Shown piece after piece: positions 1 to 8,489 of a stretch of DNA of 45,729 nucleotides. The translations under genes were made by a program, and so were the position numbers. Positions within the stretch are counted from its first letter, which is position 1. The number at the start of each line of letters is the position of its first letter. The notes beneath the pieces are model-generated. The model worked only from the letters and a program-made list of their open reading frames with translations, had not been told where the DNA came from and searched no databases. The DNA is taken from positions 166,765 to 212,493 of the forward strand of contig NZ_RSCL01000019.1 in assembly GCF_003991905.1 (NCBI RefSeq), read 5' to 3'. This DNA is from Dulcicalothrix desertica PCC 7102. GTDB taxonomy: Bacteria; Cyanobacteriota; Cyanobacteriia; Cyanobacteriales; Nostocaceae.

Positions 1-1
1 C

Positions 2-760
2 AGCATTAAACCAGAAGAGGTTCAGCAGGAATTGGTTGATTCTGACCAAATTTTAGGTTCGCAAGAAGATGTCTTCATATTCGTTAAGTCAGCTTGCGAG
101 AAACTAAATTGTTCTCTCATTGATAAAAAAAAGGGTAAATGGCTGTTACCGTCGATTCCAGCATTTCTTCAATCTTCGCTCGGAGAAAAACCGTTATTAC
201 TCACTTTCGTCCATCCGGCGCCGGAAGGTATTGAATATATTGGACGCAATCACCCGTTAGTAGAAGCTTTAGCACGTCACATCCTCGAAGATGCTTTGGT
301 TAATCAAGATAACCCCATTGCAGCAAGGTGTGGGTATACAGTTACTGACGCAGTGGAGAAACGCACGACATTATTGTTGGTCAGATTGCGTCATTTACTC
401 CGAAGCACTAAAAATCAAACACTATTAGCAGAAGAATGCGCTGTGATTGGGTTTACAGGCGCCCCGTCTCAACCAAAATGGCTAGAACCAGAAATTGCGA
501 ACGAGTTACTCAAACAAGCTGAGGCAGTTAGCAATACTCCCAAAGAATTAAAACAAGAAGAAATCAGCGAATTACTCGAAGACATCAAGGTATTAGAGGG
601 TGATTTGGAGGATTTTGCTGCTTTACGGTCACAAACACTTTCACAATCTCATCGTCGTGTGAGAACAATTACTAAAGAAGGAGCAATTCAAGTAAAACCC
701 CAATTACCAATGGATATTTTAGGTATCTTCATCCTCCAACCCGGAAAACGCAAAACTTAA
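2..760 (+). CDS. SNF2-family helicase, C-terminal end (DrmD-like), partial
   Basis: The frame is open from base 2 with no start codon, so this is the C-terminal end (about 252 residues) of a longer protein that begins outside the window. It has no helicase motifs, but the pattern HPLVEALARHIL, then RRTTLLLVRLRHLL-like and HRRVR segments, then a closing 'P.DILGIFIL.P' is what I know from the C-terminal region of long SNF2/RapA-like helicases such as DrmD of class 1 DISARM. A methyltransferase of the DrmMI type and a DUF1998 helicase lie downstream on the same strand, which supports a DISARM-like reading. Family assignment is from memory of the C-terminal pattern; the ATPase core is not visible here. 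The first in-frame TTG at 32 is not a real start. Confidence 0.65.
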   Translation, partial: SIKPEEVQQELVDSDQILGSQEDVFIFVKSACEKLNCSLIDKKKGKWLLPSIPAFLQSSLGEKPLLLTFVHPAPEGIEYIGRNHPLVEALARHILEDALVNQDNPIAARCGYTVTDAVEKRTTLLLVRLRHLLRSTKNQTLLAEECAVIGFTGAPSQPKWLEPEIANELLKQAEAVSNTPKELKQEEISELLEDIKVLEGDLEDFAALRSQTLSQSHRRVRTITKEGAIQVKPQLPMDILGIFILQPGKRKT

Positions 761-1242
761 TTTTTATTACGCACGAATGGTCAGTTGCCAAATCTGTAAC
801 TACTGGTTTGTGTCATTAATTTTGGGAGAATTTTTTTTACCACAGAGACGCAGAGTACACAGAGAGGAGAGTTAGAGAGATTTTAAATCGGCGCCAACAC
901 CACTTAAAAATACAAGCATTCTCGGCAGGCGCCGTTTGTAAACAGTAAAACCTATGAAACCTGACCTCATCAAAGGTACGAAATTTGGACAACCTGCGAT
1001 TATTAATTGCTGCGAGTTTATTGATTCATGGAAATAAACCCAAACTAATCCAAAATGGTTGGGCACGACGACAAAGACAAAGAATAATTTATGATTTGGA
1101 GTATCAAATCATACTTTAAGTATTGCAATGTATTGAATTGGGTCAGATAATATATGTAATCTTTCAATATAGTGAATTAAATATTGTTTAAATAAGTATA
1201 CAGAAAAAACTGTTTTATTTAAAACTGACAATTAATTAAACA
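761..1242. other. Gene-free gap after the SNF2 helicase, with a short coding remnant
   Basis: This 480-base gap holds the CACAGAG repeat, two GGCGCC sites (about 889 and 929) and a short plus-strand open stretch at about 958-1119. The stretch has protein-like codon use (about 53 codons, containing LRLLIAASLLIHG and NGWARRQRQR) and runs to a TAA, but a TGA lies just upstream and it has no start codon. It looks like the tail of a decayed gene that I cannot identify. The last 120 bases before 1243 are very AT-rich and probably contain the promoter of the next gene. An open frame on the minus strand (872-1066) shows no family resemblance and is not called. Confidence 0.4.
839..869. repeat. Dispersed CACAGAGACGCAGAG-type cyanobacterial repeat
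   Basis: The stretch reads ACCACAGAGACGCAGAG followed by a second imperfect unit (TACACAGAGAGGAG). Purine-rich 'CACAGAG.CGCAGAG' repeats between genes are familiar from heterocystous cyanobacterial genomes. It sits about 80 bases after the helicase end. Function is unknown. Confidence 0.6.
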
Positions 1243-1752
1243 ATGCCAAGAAAAAAGAGACCAAGAGAACATATTATAGCCGACTTAAGTGTTAATTTCG
1301 TTGAAAGGTACATATTTTTGTGTGGTTATTCAGTAGAGCGTATTGAATATGATTATGGTTATGACTTACAAATATTTACTTATGATGAAAATGGAGAGAT
1401 TGAAAATGGTCAAATATATGTACAGTTAAAAGCAACAAATTCTTTAATTAAGTTAGTAGATAATGAAACAGTAACTTTTAAGCTGACTCGCTCGGACTTG
1501 GAATTATGGTTAAATGAACCAATGCCATGCATCTTGATTATATATGATGCTCAGGCTCAGGAGGCTTACTGGTTATATTTACAGGCATACTTTGAGAACT
1601 TAGAAAAATTCGACTTACAACAACTTCGAGACAGCGTAGTAGTTCGTGTACCTAAAAAGAATATTATAAATCAAGAGGCTATCAAAAAATTTGCTACATT
1701 TAAGAATGATGTACTCAAGCAGCTAAAAGGGGTAATTCGTCATGATGATTAG
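1243..1752 (+). CDS. DUF4365-like protein (PD-(D/E)XK nuclease-like fold)
   Basis: This 169-residue protein fits DUF4365, a family with a restriction-endonuclease-like core. The visible core is 'DYGYDLQIFTYD' (Asp41) followed by 'IYVQLKATNS' (Gln61-x-Lys63), a plausible D...QxK active site. A basic N-terminus (MPRKKRPREH) precedes it. The ATG at 1243 follows an AT-rich leader with no strong ribosome-binding site. Its last 11 bases overlap the start of the HicA-like gene at 1742, so the two are probably translated together. Domains of this type occur in defence islands and in toxin-antitoxin-like settings; cutting activity is inferred only. Confidence 0.7.
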   Translation: MPRKKRPREHIIADLSVNFVERYIFLCGYSVERIEYDYGYDLQIFTYDENGEIENGQIYVQLKATNSLIKLVDNETVTFKLTRSDLELWLNEPMPCILIIYDAQAQEAYWLYLQAYFENLEKFDLQQLRDSVVVRVPKKNIINQEAIKKFATFKNDVLKQLKGVIRHDD

Positions 1753-1996
1753 AAATATTAAATTTGCAGAGCTGGAACAATTGCTATTGAGTATCGGTTT
1801 TGTGGAAGTACCGACAACTGGCTCGCATAAAGTCTACGAGTATTCACTACTCGGTACACTAGTTGTTTTGCCTGGTTATGAGCAACAAGCAAATGTAAGA
1901 ACTATGCATTTAGTAGCTGTACGTAAGATATTAGACGAAAATGGCTTAATGGATAGGGATGTATTCACTAGTTTTTTAGAAAAAGTTGCTTCTTAG
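1742..1996 (+). CDS. HicA-like toxin family protein
   Basis: This 84-residue protein has the HicA layout: an N-terminal helix (FAELEQLLLSIGF), a central 'TGSHKVYEY' with Gly27-Ser28-His29 (the His is the usual catalytic residue of HicA mRNA interferases), a strand 'LVVLPGY', and a final helix 'LVAVRKILDENGL'. HicA is normally paired with a HicB antitoxin. No hicB follows; the gene instead overlaps the DUF4365-like gene by 11 bases. ATG codons at 1742 and 1745 are both possible starts, with AAGGGG about 10 bases upstream as ribosome-binding site. It may be a true toxin whose antitoxin is the DUF4365 protein, or a HicA-fold RNA-binding protein with another role. Confidence 0.65.
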   Translation: MMIRNIKFAELEQLLLSIGFVEVPTTGSHKVYEYSLLGTLVVLPGYEQQANVRTMHLVAVRKILDENGLMDRDVFTSFLEKVAS

Positions 1997-2566
1997 AATA
2001 AATCAATATTAATTTAATTTAATTTAATTTAGATTATATCATACGCTCTACTTGCGGCGCCAATATTTAAAATCTTGCTACTGGCTACCAAAAAATCTCT
2101 AACATTATCCAAAGTCGGATTTGAAGCTCTAGCAATAGGTGTTTGGCAAAATGATACATTAATACTTTAGAAGCATTAGCTAAATGAAATTCCAATATCT
2201 GAGGTTGAGGGTCTTAGACAGTTTCGCGTGCGGGTCTTGACGGCAACTGAGTAGAGGCACCGTGTGACATGTCATTATGTCATACGTTGTTGTAATGTTA
2301 CTGATGGTGTTGACACTACTAGCCACTAAAAAAGTATAGCTGTTTAGTAGCCGTTCATATAAATTTATGTTAAAACCAGAAAATACTTAAGTAATATCAC
2401 CGTAGCTAAGAGTGATGCAGAAGACATTTTATTTTTCTGCGGCTTTTTGCTGCCTTTCTATGCTCCTATGACCGATAGACTTGATATGCAAGCAGGGGAA
2501 ACGTAGTGCGCTGACATTTACCAACCCCTTAAATTTAACTTTTATATAAATTACGCGCGGTGAATT
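1997..2566. other. Gene-free gap before the methyltransferase
   Basis: This is 570 bases without a convincing gene. It begins with four tandem AATTT units (2011-2030). On the minus strand, about 2168 down to 2033, there is an open stretch of about 45 codons with protein-like composition (containing DNVRDFLVASSKILNIG) that ends in TAA and has no start, so it is probably a gene remnant of unknown family. A GGCGCC lies at about 2056. The rest shows no clear terminator. The promoter of the methyltransferase should lie in the AT-rich last 100 bases. Confidence 0.4.
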
Positions 2567-5500
2567 ATGAGTGTAGCAGGTGCAATAACAGCAATACAAA
2601 TCGAAGGAAATCTACTCGCCTCCGATATGACTTCTCTGTTGGCAACAGGTAGTGTCAAAGGGCAACAATCAGAAGATTTCGGGCTAGCAAAAACTGATAA
2701 ATTAGCCGATGAAATAGCTGTTGCCTGGGGTGACGGCAAAGCATACTGGGCAGCATTCCAGCGTAAACTTGCGCGACTCCAAGAGGACGACACAGCTACA
2801 ACAATTACGCGCGAATGGGCAGTATCATTATTAGAAAGCCTAGGTTACAAGCCAACTCTTACCCGTCAAGCCGAAGAAGTTGATGGATTAACTTATGCTA
2901 TTTCTCACCGCGCGGAACCAGGAGAAAACAAGCCACCCATTCATATCATTGGCTGTCGTCTCAAATTAGACCAGCGTCCACCAAGTGGTACACCTAGACT
3001 ATCTGCACATGGTCTGGTACAAGAATATTTAAATAAGACAGAGCATTTGTGGGCTATAACTACAAATGGTTATCGTTGGCGCCTGTTACGCGACTCTTCG
3101 TTAATGACACGGTTATCGTATATAGAATTTGACTTAGAGCAAATCCTCAACAGCGAAAACTTTGCTGAATTTGGCTTATTTTATCGGCTTTTCCACCGTT
3201 CCCGCTTACCTGAAGGTGTGGATGATGCGGATAAGTGCTTGTTGGAATTTTATCATCAAGAAACACTACAACAAGGCGGACGAGTAAGGGATAAATTGCG
3301 CGATGGAGTAGAAGAAGCATTACGAATTTTTGGTAACGGATTTATTCAACATCCTGATAATCAAGAATTACGTCAAAAATTAGGATTAATTCCTCATTTT
3401 GAACCATCACTTACCAGCAAAGAATACTATAGTGAATTATTACGTTTAATCTACCGTTTATTATTTTTAATGGTAGCAGAGGGAAGAGAGTTATTATTAA
3501 TAGGTGATGATGTAGAAAAAGCGCGAATTTATAGAGAGTATTATAGTGTTGAAAGGTTACGAAGATTGGCTGAGAAGCCTAGGTATCGACGTGAAGGATT
3601 TCAAGATTTATGGCAAGGTCTATGTGTTACATTCAAATTATTTGATGAAAACTGGCGTGGACAAGTATTAGGCTTATCACCTTTAAATGGTGCATTATTT
3701 GGTAGTAATACTTTACCTGATATAGATAAATGTGTGCTTGATAATTATGATTTGCTTCAAGCGATAAAATTTCTATCTTTATATGTAGATAAAAACGTAT
3801 TACGACGAGTAAATTATGCAGCACTAGATGTAGAAGAACTGGGGAGCATTTACGAAAGCTTATTGGATTTTCAACCTCAAGTTAAACAGCGTCATGAAAT
3901 ATATGAATTTGCTTTAGTATATGGTAGCGAAAGGAAAACAACTGGTGCTTATTATACTCCACAGCAACTAGTAAACCAATTAATAAAAACTACTGTTGAA
4001 CCAGTAATTGAAGAAAAGCTTCGTAATATAAACGATAAAAATCAATTAGAAAAAGCACTATTAAGTTTAAAGATAATAGATATTTCTTGCGGTTCTGGTC
4101 ATTGCCTTTTAGCTGCCGCTCGTCGGATAAGTAAGGAATTAGCCCGTATTCGGACAGGAGAGTCAGAGCCAGGAAAAGAGCCTTTGAATCATGCAATTCG
4201 CGATGTAATTAGAAAGTGTATTTATGGTGTAGATATTAATCCTTTAGCAGTTGATTTATGTAAGGTTAGTTTATGGATTGAGGGTTTTTATAGAGGTTTA
4301 CCACTCCATTTTTTGGATCACAGAATTAAATGCGGTAATTCTCTTATAGGTGTTTTAGAAATAAATTGCTTATATGGGGGAATTCCTGATGAAGCTTATA
4401 AAGCTGTAACTGGAGATAACAAGCAACTATCTATACAATTAAAAAAACGAAATAAAAAAGAAAAAGAAACAGATTTACAAGGACAATTATCAATCTTTAG
4501 TAATTTAGAACCTGAACGAGAACAATATGGTGAAATATGGCGTTCTCTCGATTATATAGATGAAGAAACACCAAATGGTGTAAGACAGAAAGAAATACAA
4601 TATTTTACAAATCGTAAAAATTCAGGGTGGTGGCGAGATTATTCGGCTTGCAATTTATGGACTGCTGCTTTTTTTACCCCTTTAACTGATAATAATTTAC
4701 AATTACTACCAACAACAGCAGTCTTAAGTCAATTACTACAAGGTAATTTATTATCAAAACAAATTGTAGATACTGCTAATAAGTTAGCTGAAGAGAAACA
4801 TTTTTTTCATTGGCCTTTAGAATTTCCTGAAGTTTTTCAGGCTGGTGGGTTTGATTGTGTATTAGGAAATACACCTTGGGAAAGAATTAAATTACAGGAA
4901 AAAGAATTTTTCTCTCTTCGTGATGCAGACATTGCAAATGCTGTTAATAAAGCAGCACGAGAAAAATTAATAAAAAATTTGCCTGAAACTAATCCTATGC
5001 TTGCAAAACTTTGGGAAGATACAAAGCATTTTGTAGAAGCTCAAGCTAAATTCATACGTGAGTCAGGTAGATTTCCACTAACTGCTGTTGGTGATATTAA
5101 TACTTATGCTGTCTTTGCTGAAACAGCAAGAAAACTCATTTCCTATAATGGTAGAGTCGGTATTTATGTTCCTACAGGAATTGCTACTGATGATACTTGT
5201 AAAAAGTTTTTTGGTGATTTAACACAGAAACAAGTTTTAGCAAGTTTGTATGATTTTGAAAATCGAGAAGGGTTATTTTCTGCTATAGACAGACAATTAA
5301 AATTTTCTTTAATCTCTATTACTGCTAAACCTATAAAATGTGGAAATTTTGCTTTTTTCTTGACGCAACCACGACAATTAGAAAATCCAAAGCGTCAGTT
5401 TAAATTATCATCGCGAGATATTGCATTACTCAATCCGAATACTCTTACTTGTCCTGTTTTTAGAACTCGTGCAGATACTGAATTGACAATAAAAATTTAT

Positions 5501-6409
5501 CAGCACGTACCTGTTCTAGAAAATGAAAGCACTGGTTATAATCCTTGGTCTATTTCATTCATGCGAATGTTTGATATGGCAAATGATAGTGGGTTGTTTA
5601 AAAATGAAGGTGGTAATAATTTAGTTCCTCTTTATGAAGCCAAGATGTTTCACCAGTATGACCATCGTTGGGCAACTTATAATGATGTAAGTGAGATTCG
5701 TGACTTAACTGATACGGAAAAGATTGATACTAATTTATATGTTAAGCCACGTTATTGGATTGAAAAGGATAATGTAGAAAATACTTTAGGTGATAAATGG
5801 AAAAGAAATTGGTTTTTATGCTTCCGACGAACATCTAAAGCTGTAAATCAGCGTACATCTATTTTCAATATTCTGCCAAAAATTGCAGTTAATGATAAAG
5901 CTCCAATTATTATTAATAATAAATCAACTGTATTAAATGCTTGTTTGCTTGCTAATTGTAACAGCTTAGTTTTTGATTATAGCACACGACAAAAAATAGG
6001 TGGAGTCGATTTGAGTTTCTTTATTCTCAAACAGCTTCCAGTTCTCTCTCCCGAATCCTATACCCAAGAAGACATCAAGTTTATTGTCCCCCGCGTCCTC
6101 GAACTAGTCTACACTGCATGGGATATGCAACCCTTCGCCCAAGACATGGGATATAACGGCGAACCATTTATTTGGGACAGCAACCGACGCGCGCTATTAA
6201 GAGCAGATTTAGACGCATATTACGCCAAACTCTACGGACTTACGCGCGATGAGTTGCGATATATCCTTGACCCTGCGGATGTTTACGGCGCCGACTTTCC
6301 CAGCGAGACGTTCCGTGTATTAAAGAATAATGAAATTAAACAATTTGGCGAGTACAGGACACAAAGATTAGTTCTCGAAGCATGGGATAGAATGTTTGGC
6401 AAGAGGTGA
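2567..6409 (+). CDS. Large N6-adenine DNA methyltransferase, Eco57I/DrmMI-like
   Basis: This 1280-residue protein is expected to methylate adenine in DNA using S-adenosylmethionine. The binding motif is 'IDISCGSGHCLLAAARR' at about residues 502-518, followed by 'IYGVDINPLAVDLCKVSLWIEG', a typical motif II region. Motif IV is 'VLGNTPWERIKL' at about 765, where the usual NPPW/NPPY reads NTPW. The roughly 480-residue N-terminal part is rich in helices, and the C-terminal part resembles a target-recognition region ('KIGGVDLSFFILKQLPVLSP'). Length and layout match class IIG-like methylases and DrmMI of class 1 DISARM. Two flanking helicases on the same strand fit a modification role, with self/non-self marking as in DISARM. 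The middle of the gene is AT-rich and lacks GGCGCC sites, unlike its ends. Confidence 0.8.
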   Translation: MSVAGAITAIQIEGNLLASDMTSLLATGSVKGQQSEDFGLAKTDKLADEIAVAWGDGKAYWAAFQRKLARLQEDDTATTITREWAVSLLESLGYKPTLTRQAEEVDGLTYAISHRAEPGENKPPIHIIGCRLKLDQRPPSGTPRLSAHGLVQEYLNKTEHLWAITTNGYRWRLLRDSSLMTRLSYIEFDLEQILNSENFAEFGLFYRLFHRSRLPEGVDDADKCLLEFYHQETLQQGGRVRDKLRDGVEEALRIFGNGFIQHPDNQELRQKLGLIPHFEPSLTSKEYYSELLRLIYRLLFLMVAEGRELLLIGDDVEKARIYREYYSVERLRRLAEKPRYRREGFQDLWQGLCVTFKLFDENWRGQVLGLSPLNGALFGSNTLPDIDKCVLDNYDLLQAIKFLSLYVDKNVLRRVNYAALDVEELGSIYESLLDFQPQVKQRHEIYEFALVYGSERKTTGAYYTPQQLVNQLIKTTVEPVIEEKLRNINDKNQLEKALLSLKIIDISCGSGHCLLAAARRISKELARIRTGESEPGKEPLNHAIRDVIRKCIYGVDINPLAVDLCKVSLWIEGFYRGLPLHFLDHRIKCGNSLIGVLEINCLYGGIPDEAYKAVTGDNKQLSIQLKKRNKKEKETDLQGQLSIFSNLEPEREQYGEIWRSLDYIDEETPNGVRQKEIQYFTNRKNSGWWRDYSACNLWTAAFFTPLTDNNLQLLPTTAVLSQLLQGNLLSKQIVDTANKLAEEKHFFHWPLEFPEVFQAGGFDCVLGNTPWERIKLQEKEFFSLRDADIANAVNKAAREKLIKNLPETNPMLAKLWEDTKHFVEAQAKFIRESGRFPLTAVGDINTYAVFAETARKLISYNGRVGIYVPTGIATDDTCKKFFGDLTQKQVLASLYDFENREGLFSAIDRQLKFSLISITAKPIKCGNFAFFLTQPRQLENPKRQFKLSSRDIALLNPNTLTCPVFRTRADTELTIKIYQHVPVLENESTGYNPWSISFMRMFDMANDSGLFKNEGGNNLVPLYEAKMFHQYDHRWATYNDVSEIRDLTDTEKIDTNLYVKPRYWIEKDNVENTLGDKWKRNWFLCFRRTSKAVNQRTSIFNILPKIAVNDKAPIIINNKSTVLNACLLANCNSLVFDYSTRQKIGGVDLSFFILKQLPVLSPESYTQEDIKFIVPRVLELVYTAWDMQPFAQDMGYNGEPFIWDSNRRALLRADLDAYYAKLYGLTRDELRYILDPADVYGADFPSETFRVLKNNEIKQFGEYRTQRLVLEAWDRMFGKR

Positions 6410-6436
6410 TTAAATAAAATAATTAAAATAATTTCT

Positions 6437-6887
6437 TTATGAAAGACGGGGGTCTTCGTCAGGAGGGTGAAACCCACCTTTGACCCAAAAATGTCGGGAT
6501 TTTTGGATAAATTTGTCAGCGCGACGTTCATCATTTAAATCGAGACGGTTGCAAGTTGCACGACCAATAGATGTTACACCAATTATTTTCGTAGCATCTT
6601 CTGACCAAATAAAATGGTCAGACCACTTTTGACCACGAGGATTAAATAATGGTACTTCTTGTTGAGTCTCTGGGTCAGTGCCAATAATAAAATTATAATG
6701 ACGTTCATTGCAGCGACGACAAGCCAATGCCAAATTATCAGCATCATCTGAACCACCCAAAGACTGTGGTTTAATATGGTCAATTGTAAGAGGAGACGTA
6801 CTAAGAAATTCTGGATAACGACAATACTCACATCGATATGAACGCACGTTTGCGTACAAGTTCCTGAGTACTATTAGAAATTGTCAT
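6437..6887 (-). pseudogene. HNH endonuclease, one-base frameshift near the N-terminus
   Basis: The main frame (6437-6859) gives an HNH nuclease: paired cysteines CEYC, then 'TIDHIKPQSLGG', then 'NLALACRRCNERHYN'. A TTG at 6859 would be its only start. One frame over, an ATG at 6887 begins 'MTISNSTQELVRKRA', the N-terminus I expect for this cyanobacterial family, and this ATG overlaps the stop of the gene at 6884-7120 in an ATGA arrangement. The two frames join at about 6842-6846, where one extra base (or two missing) separates 'VRKRA' from 'YRCEYC'. Either the gene is recently inactivated, a shortened protein is made from TTG, or the base is a sequencing error. The HNH active site itself is intact. 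Confidence 0.75.
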
Positions 6888-7120
6888 GACTGTGATGCAT
6901 TTATAGCGTTTATGTAACTAAATATGGTATCTAATTCTCCTATAGCTTCTAGTTCGGTAGCTTCATCTGGTGTTAGAAGGTCAGCTTTTTTCTTATCGAG
7001 GAGTTCTTGCATACGTAAGCCTAATTCTTCTGTAAACTTGAATAAGTTGAAATTGTTAATTCTCTCAACTCGAATTCCCTCTGTTAGCCAAGACGAAGGC
7101 TTGATTACTACGCTGGTCAT
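6884..7120 (-). CDS. Small protein upstream of the HNH nuclease, unknown function
   Basis: This is a 78-residue, charged, mainly helical protein with no membrane segment. Its middle part ('EELGLRMQELLDKKKADLLTPDEATELEAIGELD') looks like a short helical pair. AAAGG lies about 10 bases before the ATG at 7120, and the stop overlaps the HNH start (ATGA), so the two form a translationally coupled pair. I recall similar small proteins beside HNH nucleases in cyanobacteria, and an immunity or antitoxin-like role is possible. That role is inferred from position alone. Confidence 0.6.
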   Translation of the reverse strand: MTSVVIKPSSWLTEGIRVERINNFNLFKFTEELGLRMQELLDKKKADLLTPDEATELEAIGELDTIFSYINAINASQS

Positions 7121-7202
7121 ATATTTAGTACCTTTTCACTAGATGTTGCTCTTATTTTAGCAGTTGCACTTATAAATTACAAATTAAACAAATGTGACCA
7201 CT

Positions 7203-7441
7203 ATTAGTAACAGATACATTCCTAAACGAACTCCTAAACTGACCTCAAGCTATCAAGCTATCAGTAAAAAAGTTACCAAGGTTATAAAAGTTTTGGAAAA
7301 AGACCCTCCCAGAAAAGAAGGCGCCTGTTTTATGTAGGTTGTTCTCGTGCAATGCGCGCGTTGATGGTGTGCGGTTCTAAGTCAAATCCCTCAGAGTTTA
7401 TTAATTCTCTGAGTAAAGACTATTGGACGATTAGAAACTAA
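7203..7441 (+). pseudogene. UvrD-family helicase relic, copy A (N-terminus fused to C-terminus)
   Basis: The first part (7203-7310) reads, with stops and shifts, like the N-terminus of a UvrD-like helicase: 'VTDTFLNELL' then 'AISKKVTKVIKVLEKDP'. The last part (from about 7325) is the C-terminal end in one frame: 'RRLFYVGCSRAMRALMVCG' followed by a short tail ending with TAA at 7439-7441. The 'RRLFYVGCSRA' segment is helicase motif VI of superfamily 1. All the middle motifs are missing, so this is the product of a large internal deletion. A second related relic lies at 8190-8489, and a transposase gene sits between the two. Confidence 0.65.
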
Positions 7442-7459
7442 ATTAAACATATATGGCGC

Positions 7460-8053
7460 CTATATATCATCCCAGGTTTTCCCGTATGTTTTTACCGGAT
7501 ATTTAACCCAATATTCACGCAACCAATCTCGACCATGATTTTCCAAATACCAGTGAATACTACTTTCTGCCCAATCATAAGTCGATTCTATCCAACCATG
7601 TTTAACAGGATTGTAATGAATATAATTTAACGTTGTGTAATAATGCCGCTCAGAACGAATTGCCCTGTCGCTATAAGAACACCAAACTTTACCACTAGTA
7701 TTTTCTTCAAGGTTCCATTGGCGTGCAAGAAGACCATGTATTAAGCGAAATGTTTTGCTCAATAGTTTAAATTCAACATTCTTCATTAGTAAATGATAAT
7801 GATTAGGTAGAATAACCCATGCTAATATTTCAACTCCTTGGTTTATGAATTTATCAAATAGCTCGTTTAATAACTGTTGGCGCCGTTGTTCTGTGTTTAT
7901 TCGAGGTTTATGCTCGTAACAAGTTGTTGTGATCAGGTAAAATTCGCTATTTTTTATAGGATGTGGTGGCGAATGCGGAGGAAATCCTTTTTTCAATCTT
8001 TCTTGGACAAGTGCGATTTTTTCTTCTTGGGAGAGTTTTCGATATTCGTACAT
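7460..8053 (-). CDS. REP-associated tyrosine transposase-like protein (IS200/Y1 family)
   Basis: This 197-residue protein belongs to the Y1 single-strand transposase superfamily. It has a histidine pair in 'ILPNHYHLLM' (HUH metal-binding motif) and a C-terminal helix 'YTTLNYIHYNPVKHG' with the candidate catalytic tyrosine. Domesticated members (RAYT) act on palindromic REP sequences. Unlike IS200, no accessory tnpB gene is adjacent, and I saw no clear terminal hairpins. It lies between the two UvrD relics and reads against the surrounding defence genes. It may have caused the rearrangement there, or simply inserted later. Confidence 0.85.
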   Translation of the reverse strand: MYEYRKLSQEEKIALVQERLKKGFPPHSPPHPIKNSEFYLITTTCYEHKPRINTEQRRQQLLNELFDKFINQGVEILAWVILPNHYHLLMKNVEFKLLSKTFRLIHGLLARQWNLEENTSGKVWCSYSDRAIRSERHYYTTLNYIHYNPVKHGWIESTYDWAESSIHWYLENHGRDWLREYWVKYPVKTYGKTWDDI

Positions 8054-8189
8054 TGATTTAGCCTCTGGTTTGGCGAAGAGCGCTTGTTTTATGTTTTTAA
8101 GTTAACCTTGATTTTTTGCAAATTTATTAAAATGTAGTTAACTTAGTAGTACGTTAGTAAAAATTCTCGTTAAATTTTTATGTGGATAT

Positions 8190-8489
8190 TATCAGTAACA
8201 GATACATTTCTTAAAGAATTCCTAAAGTTACCCTAGGCTATAAGTAAAAAGTCACTAGGGGCAGGGTTGGGTTAAGCTTCTTAGTGTGCGTAAGAGTTTG
8301 AGATGCCAGGGTTTGGAATTTCCCTTTGTTGTCATTGTCGGTTTAGAAAAGGAAAATATTCTTTGTATCAATAAAAACCTGCTATATGATGAAATTACAG
8401 TTATAATTAATGAGCAACGGCGCCTGTTTTATGTGGGTTGTTCCGGGAGCAATGCGTGGGTTAATGGTATACGGTTCAATAAATTATGA
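8190..8489 (+). pseudogene. UvrD-family helicase relic, copy B
   Basis: It begins with 'LSVTDTFLKEFLKLP' then a stop, equivalent to the start of copy A (7203), and continues with a longer C-terminal piece in one frame: 'GLEFPFVVIVGLEKEN' and 'NEQRRLFYVGC' (motifs V and VI of UvrD-like helicases). The motif VI arginine context has decayed (CSGSN instead of CSRAM). An open frame from 8286 exists, but it is only this relic. Its TGA at 8487-8489 overlaps the ATG of the large helicase (8486), so the relic could still provide a leader for that gene. Confidence 0.6.

Noticed and set aside
872-1066. Minus-strand open frame of 64 codons
   Set aside because: No family resemblance and no ribosome-binding site; the other strand carries a better protein-like remnant.
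8286-8489. Open frame of 67 codons as a separate gene
   Set aside because: It matches only the end of a UvrD-type helicase with damaged motif VI and has a paired relic at 7203, so it is decay.
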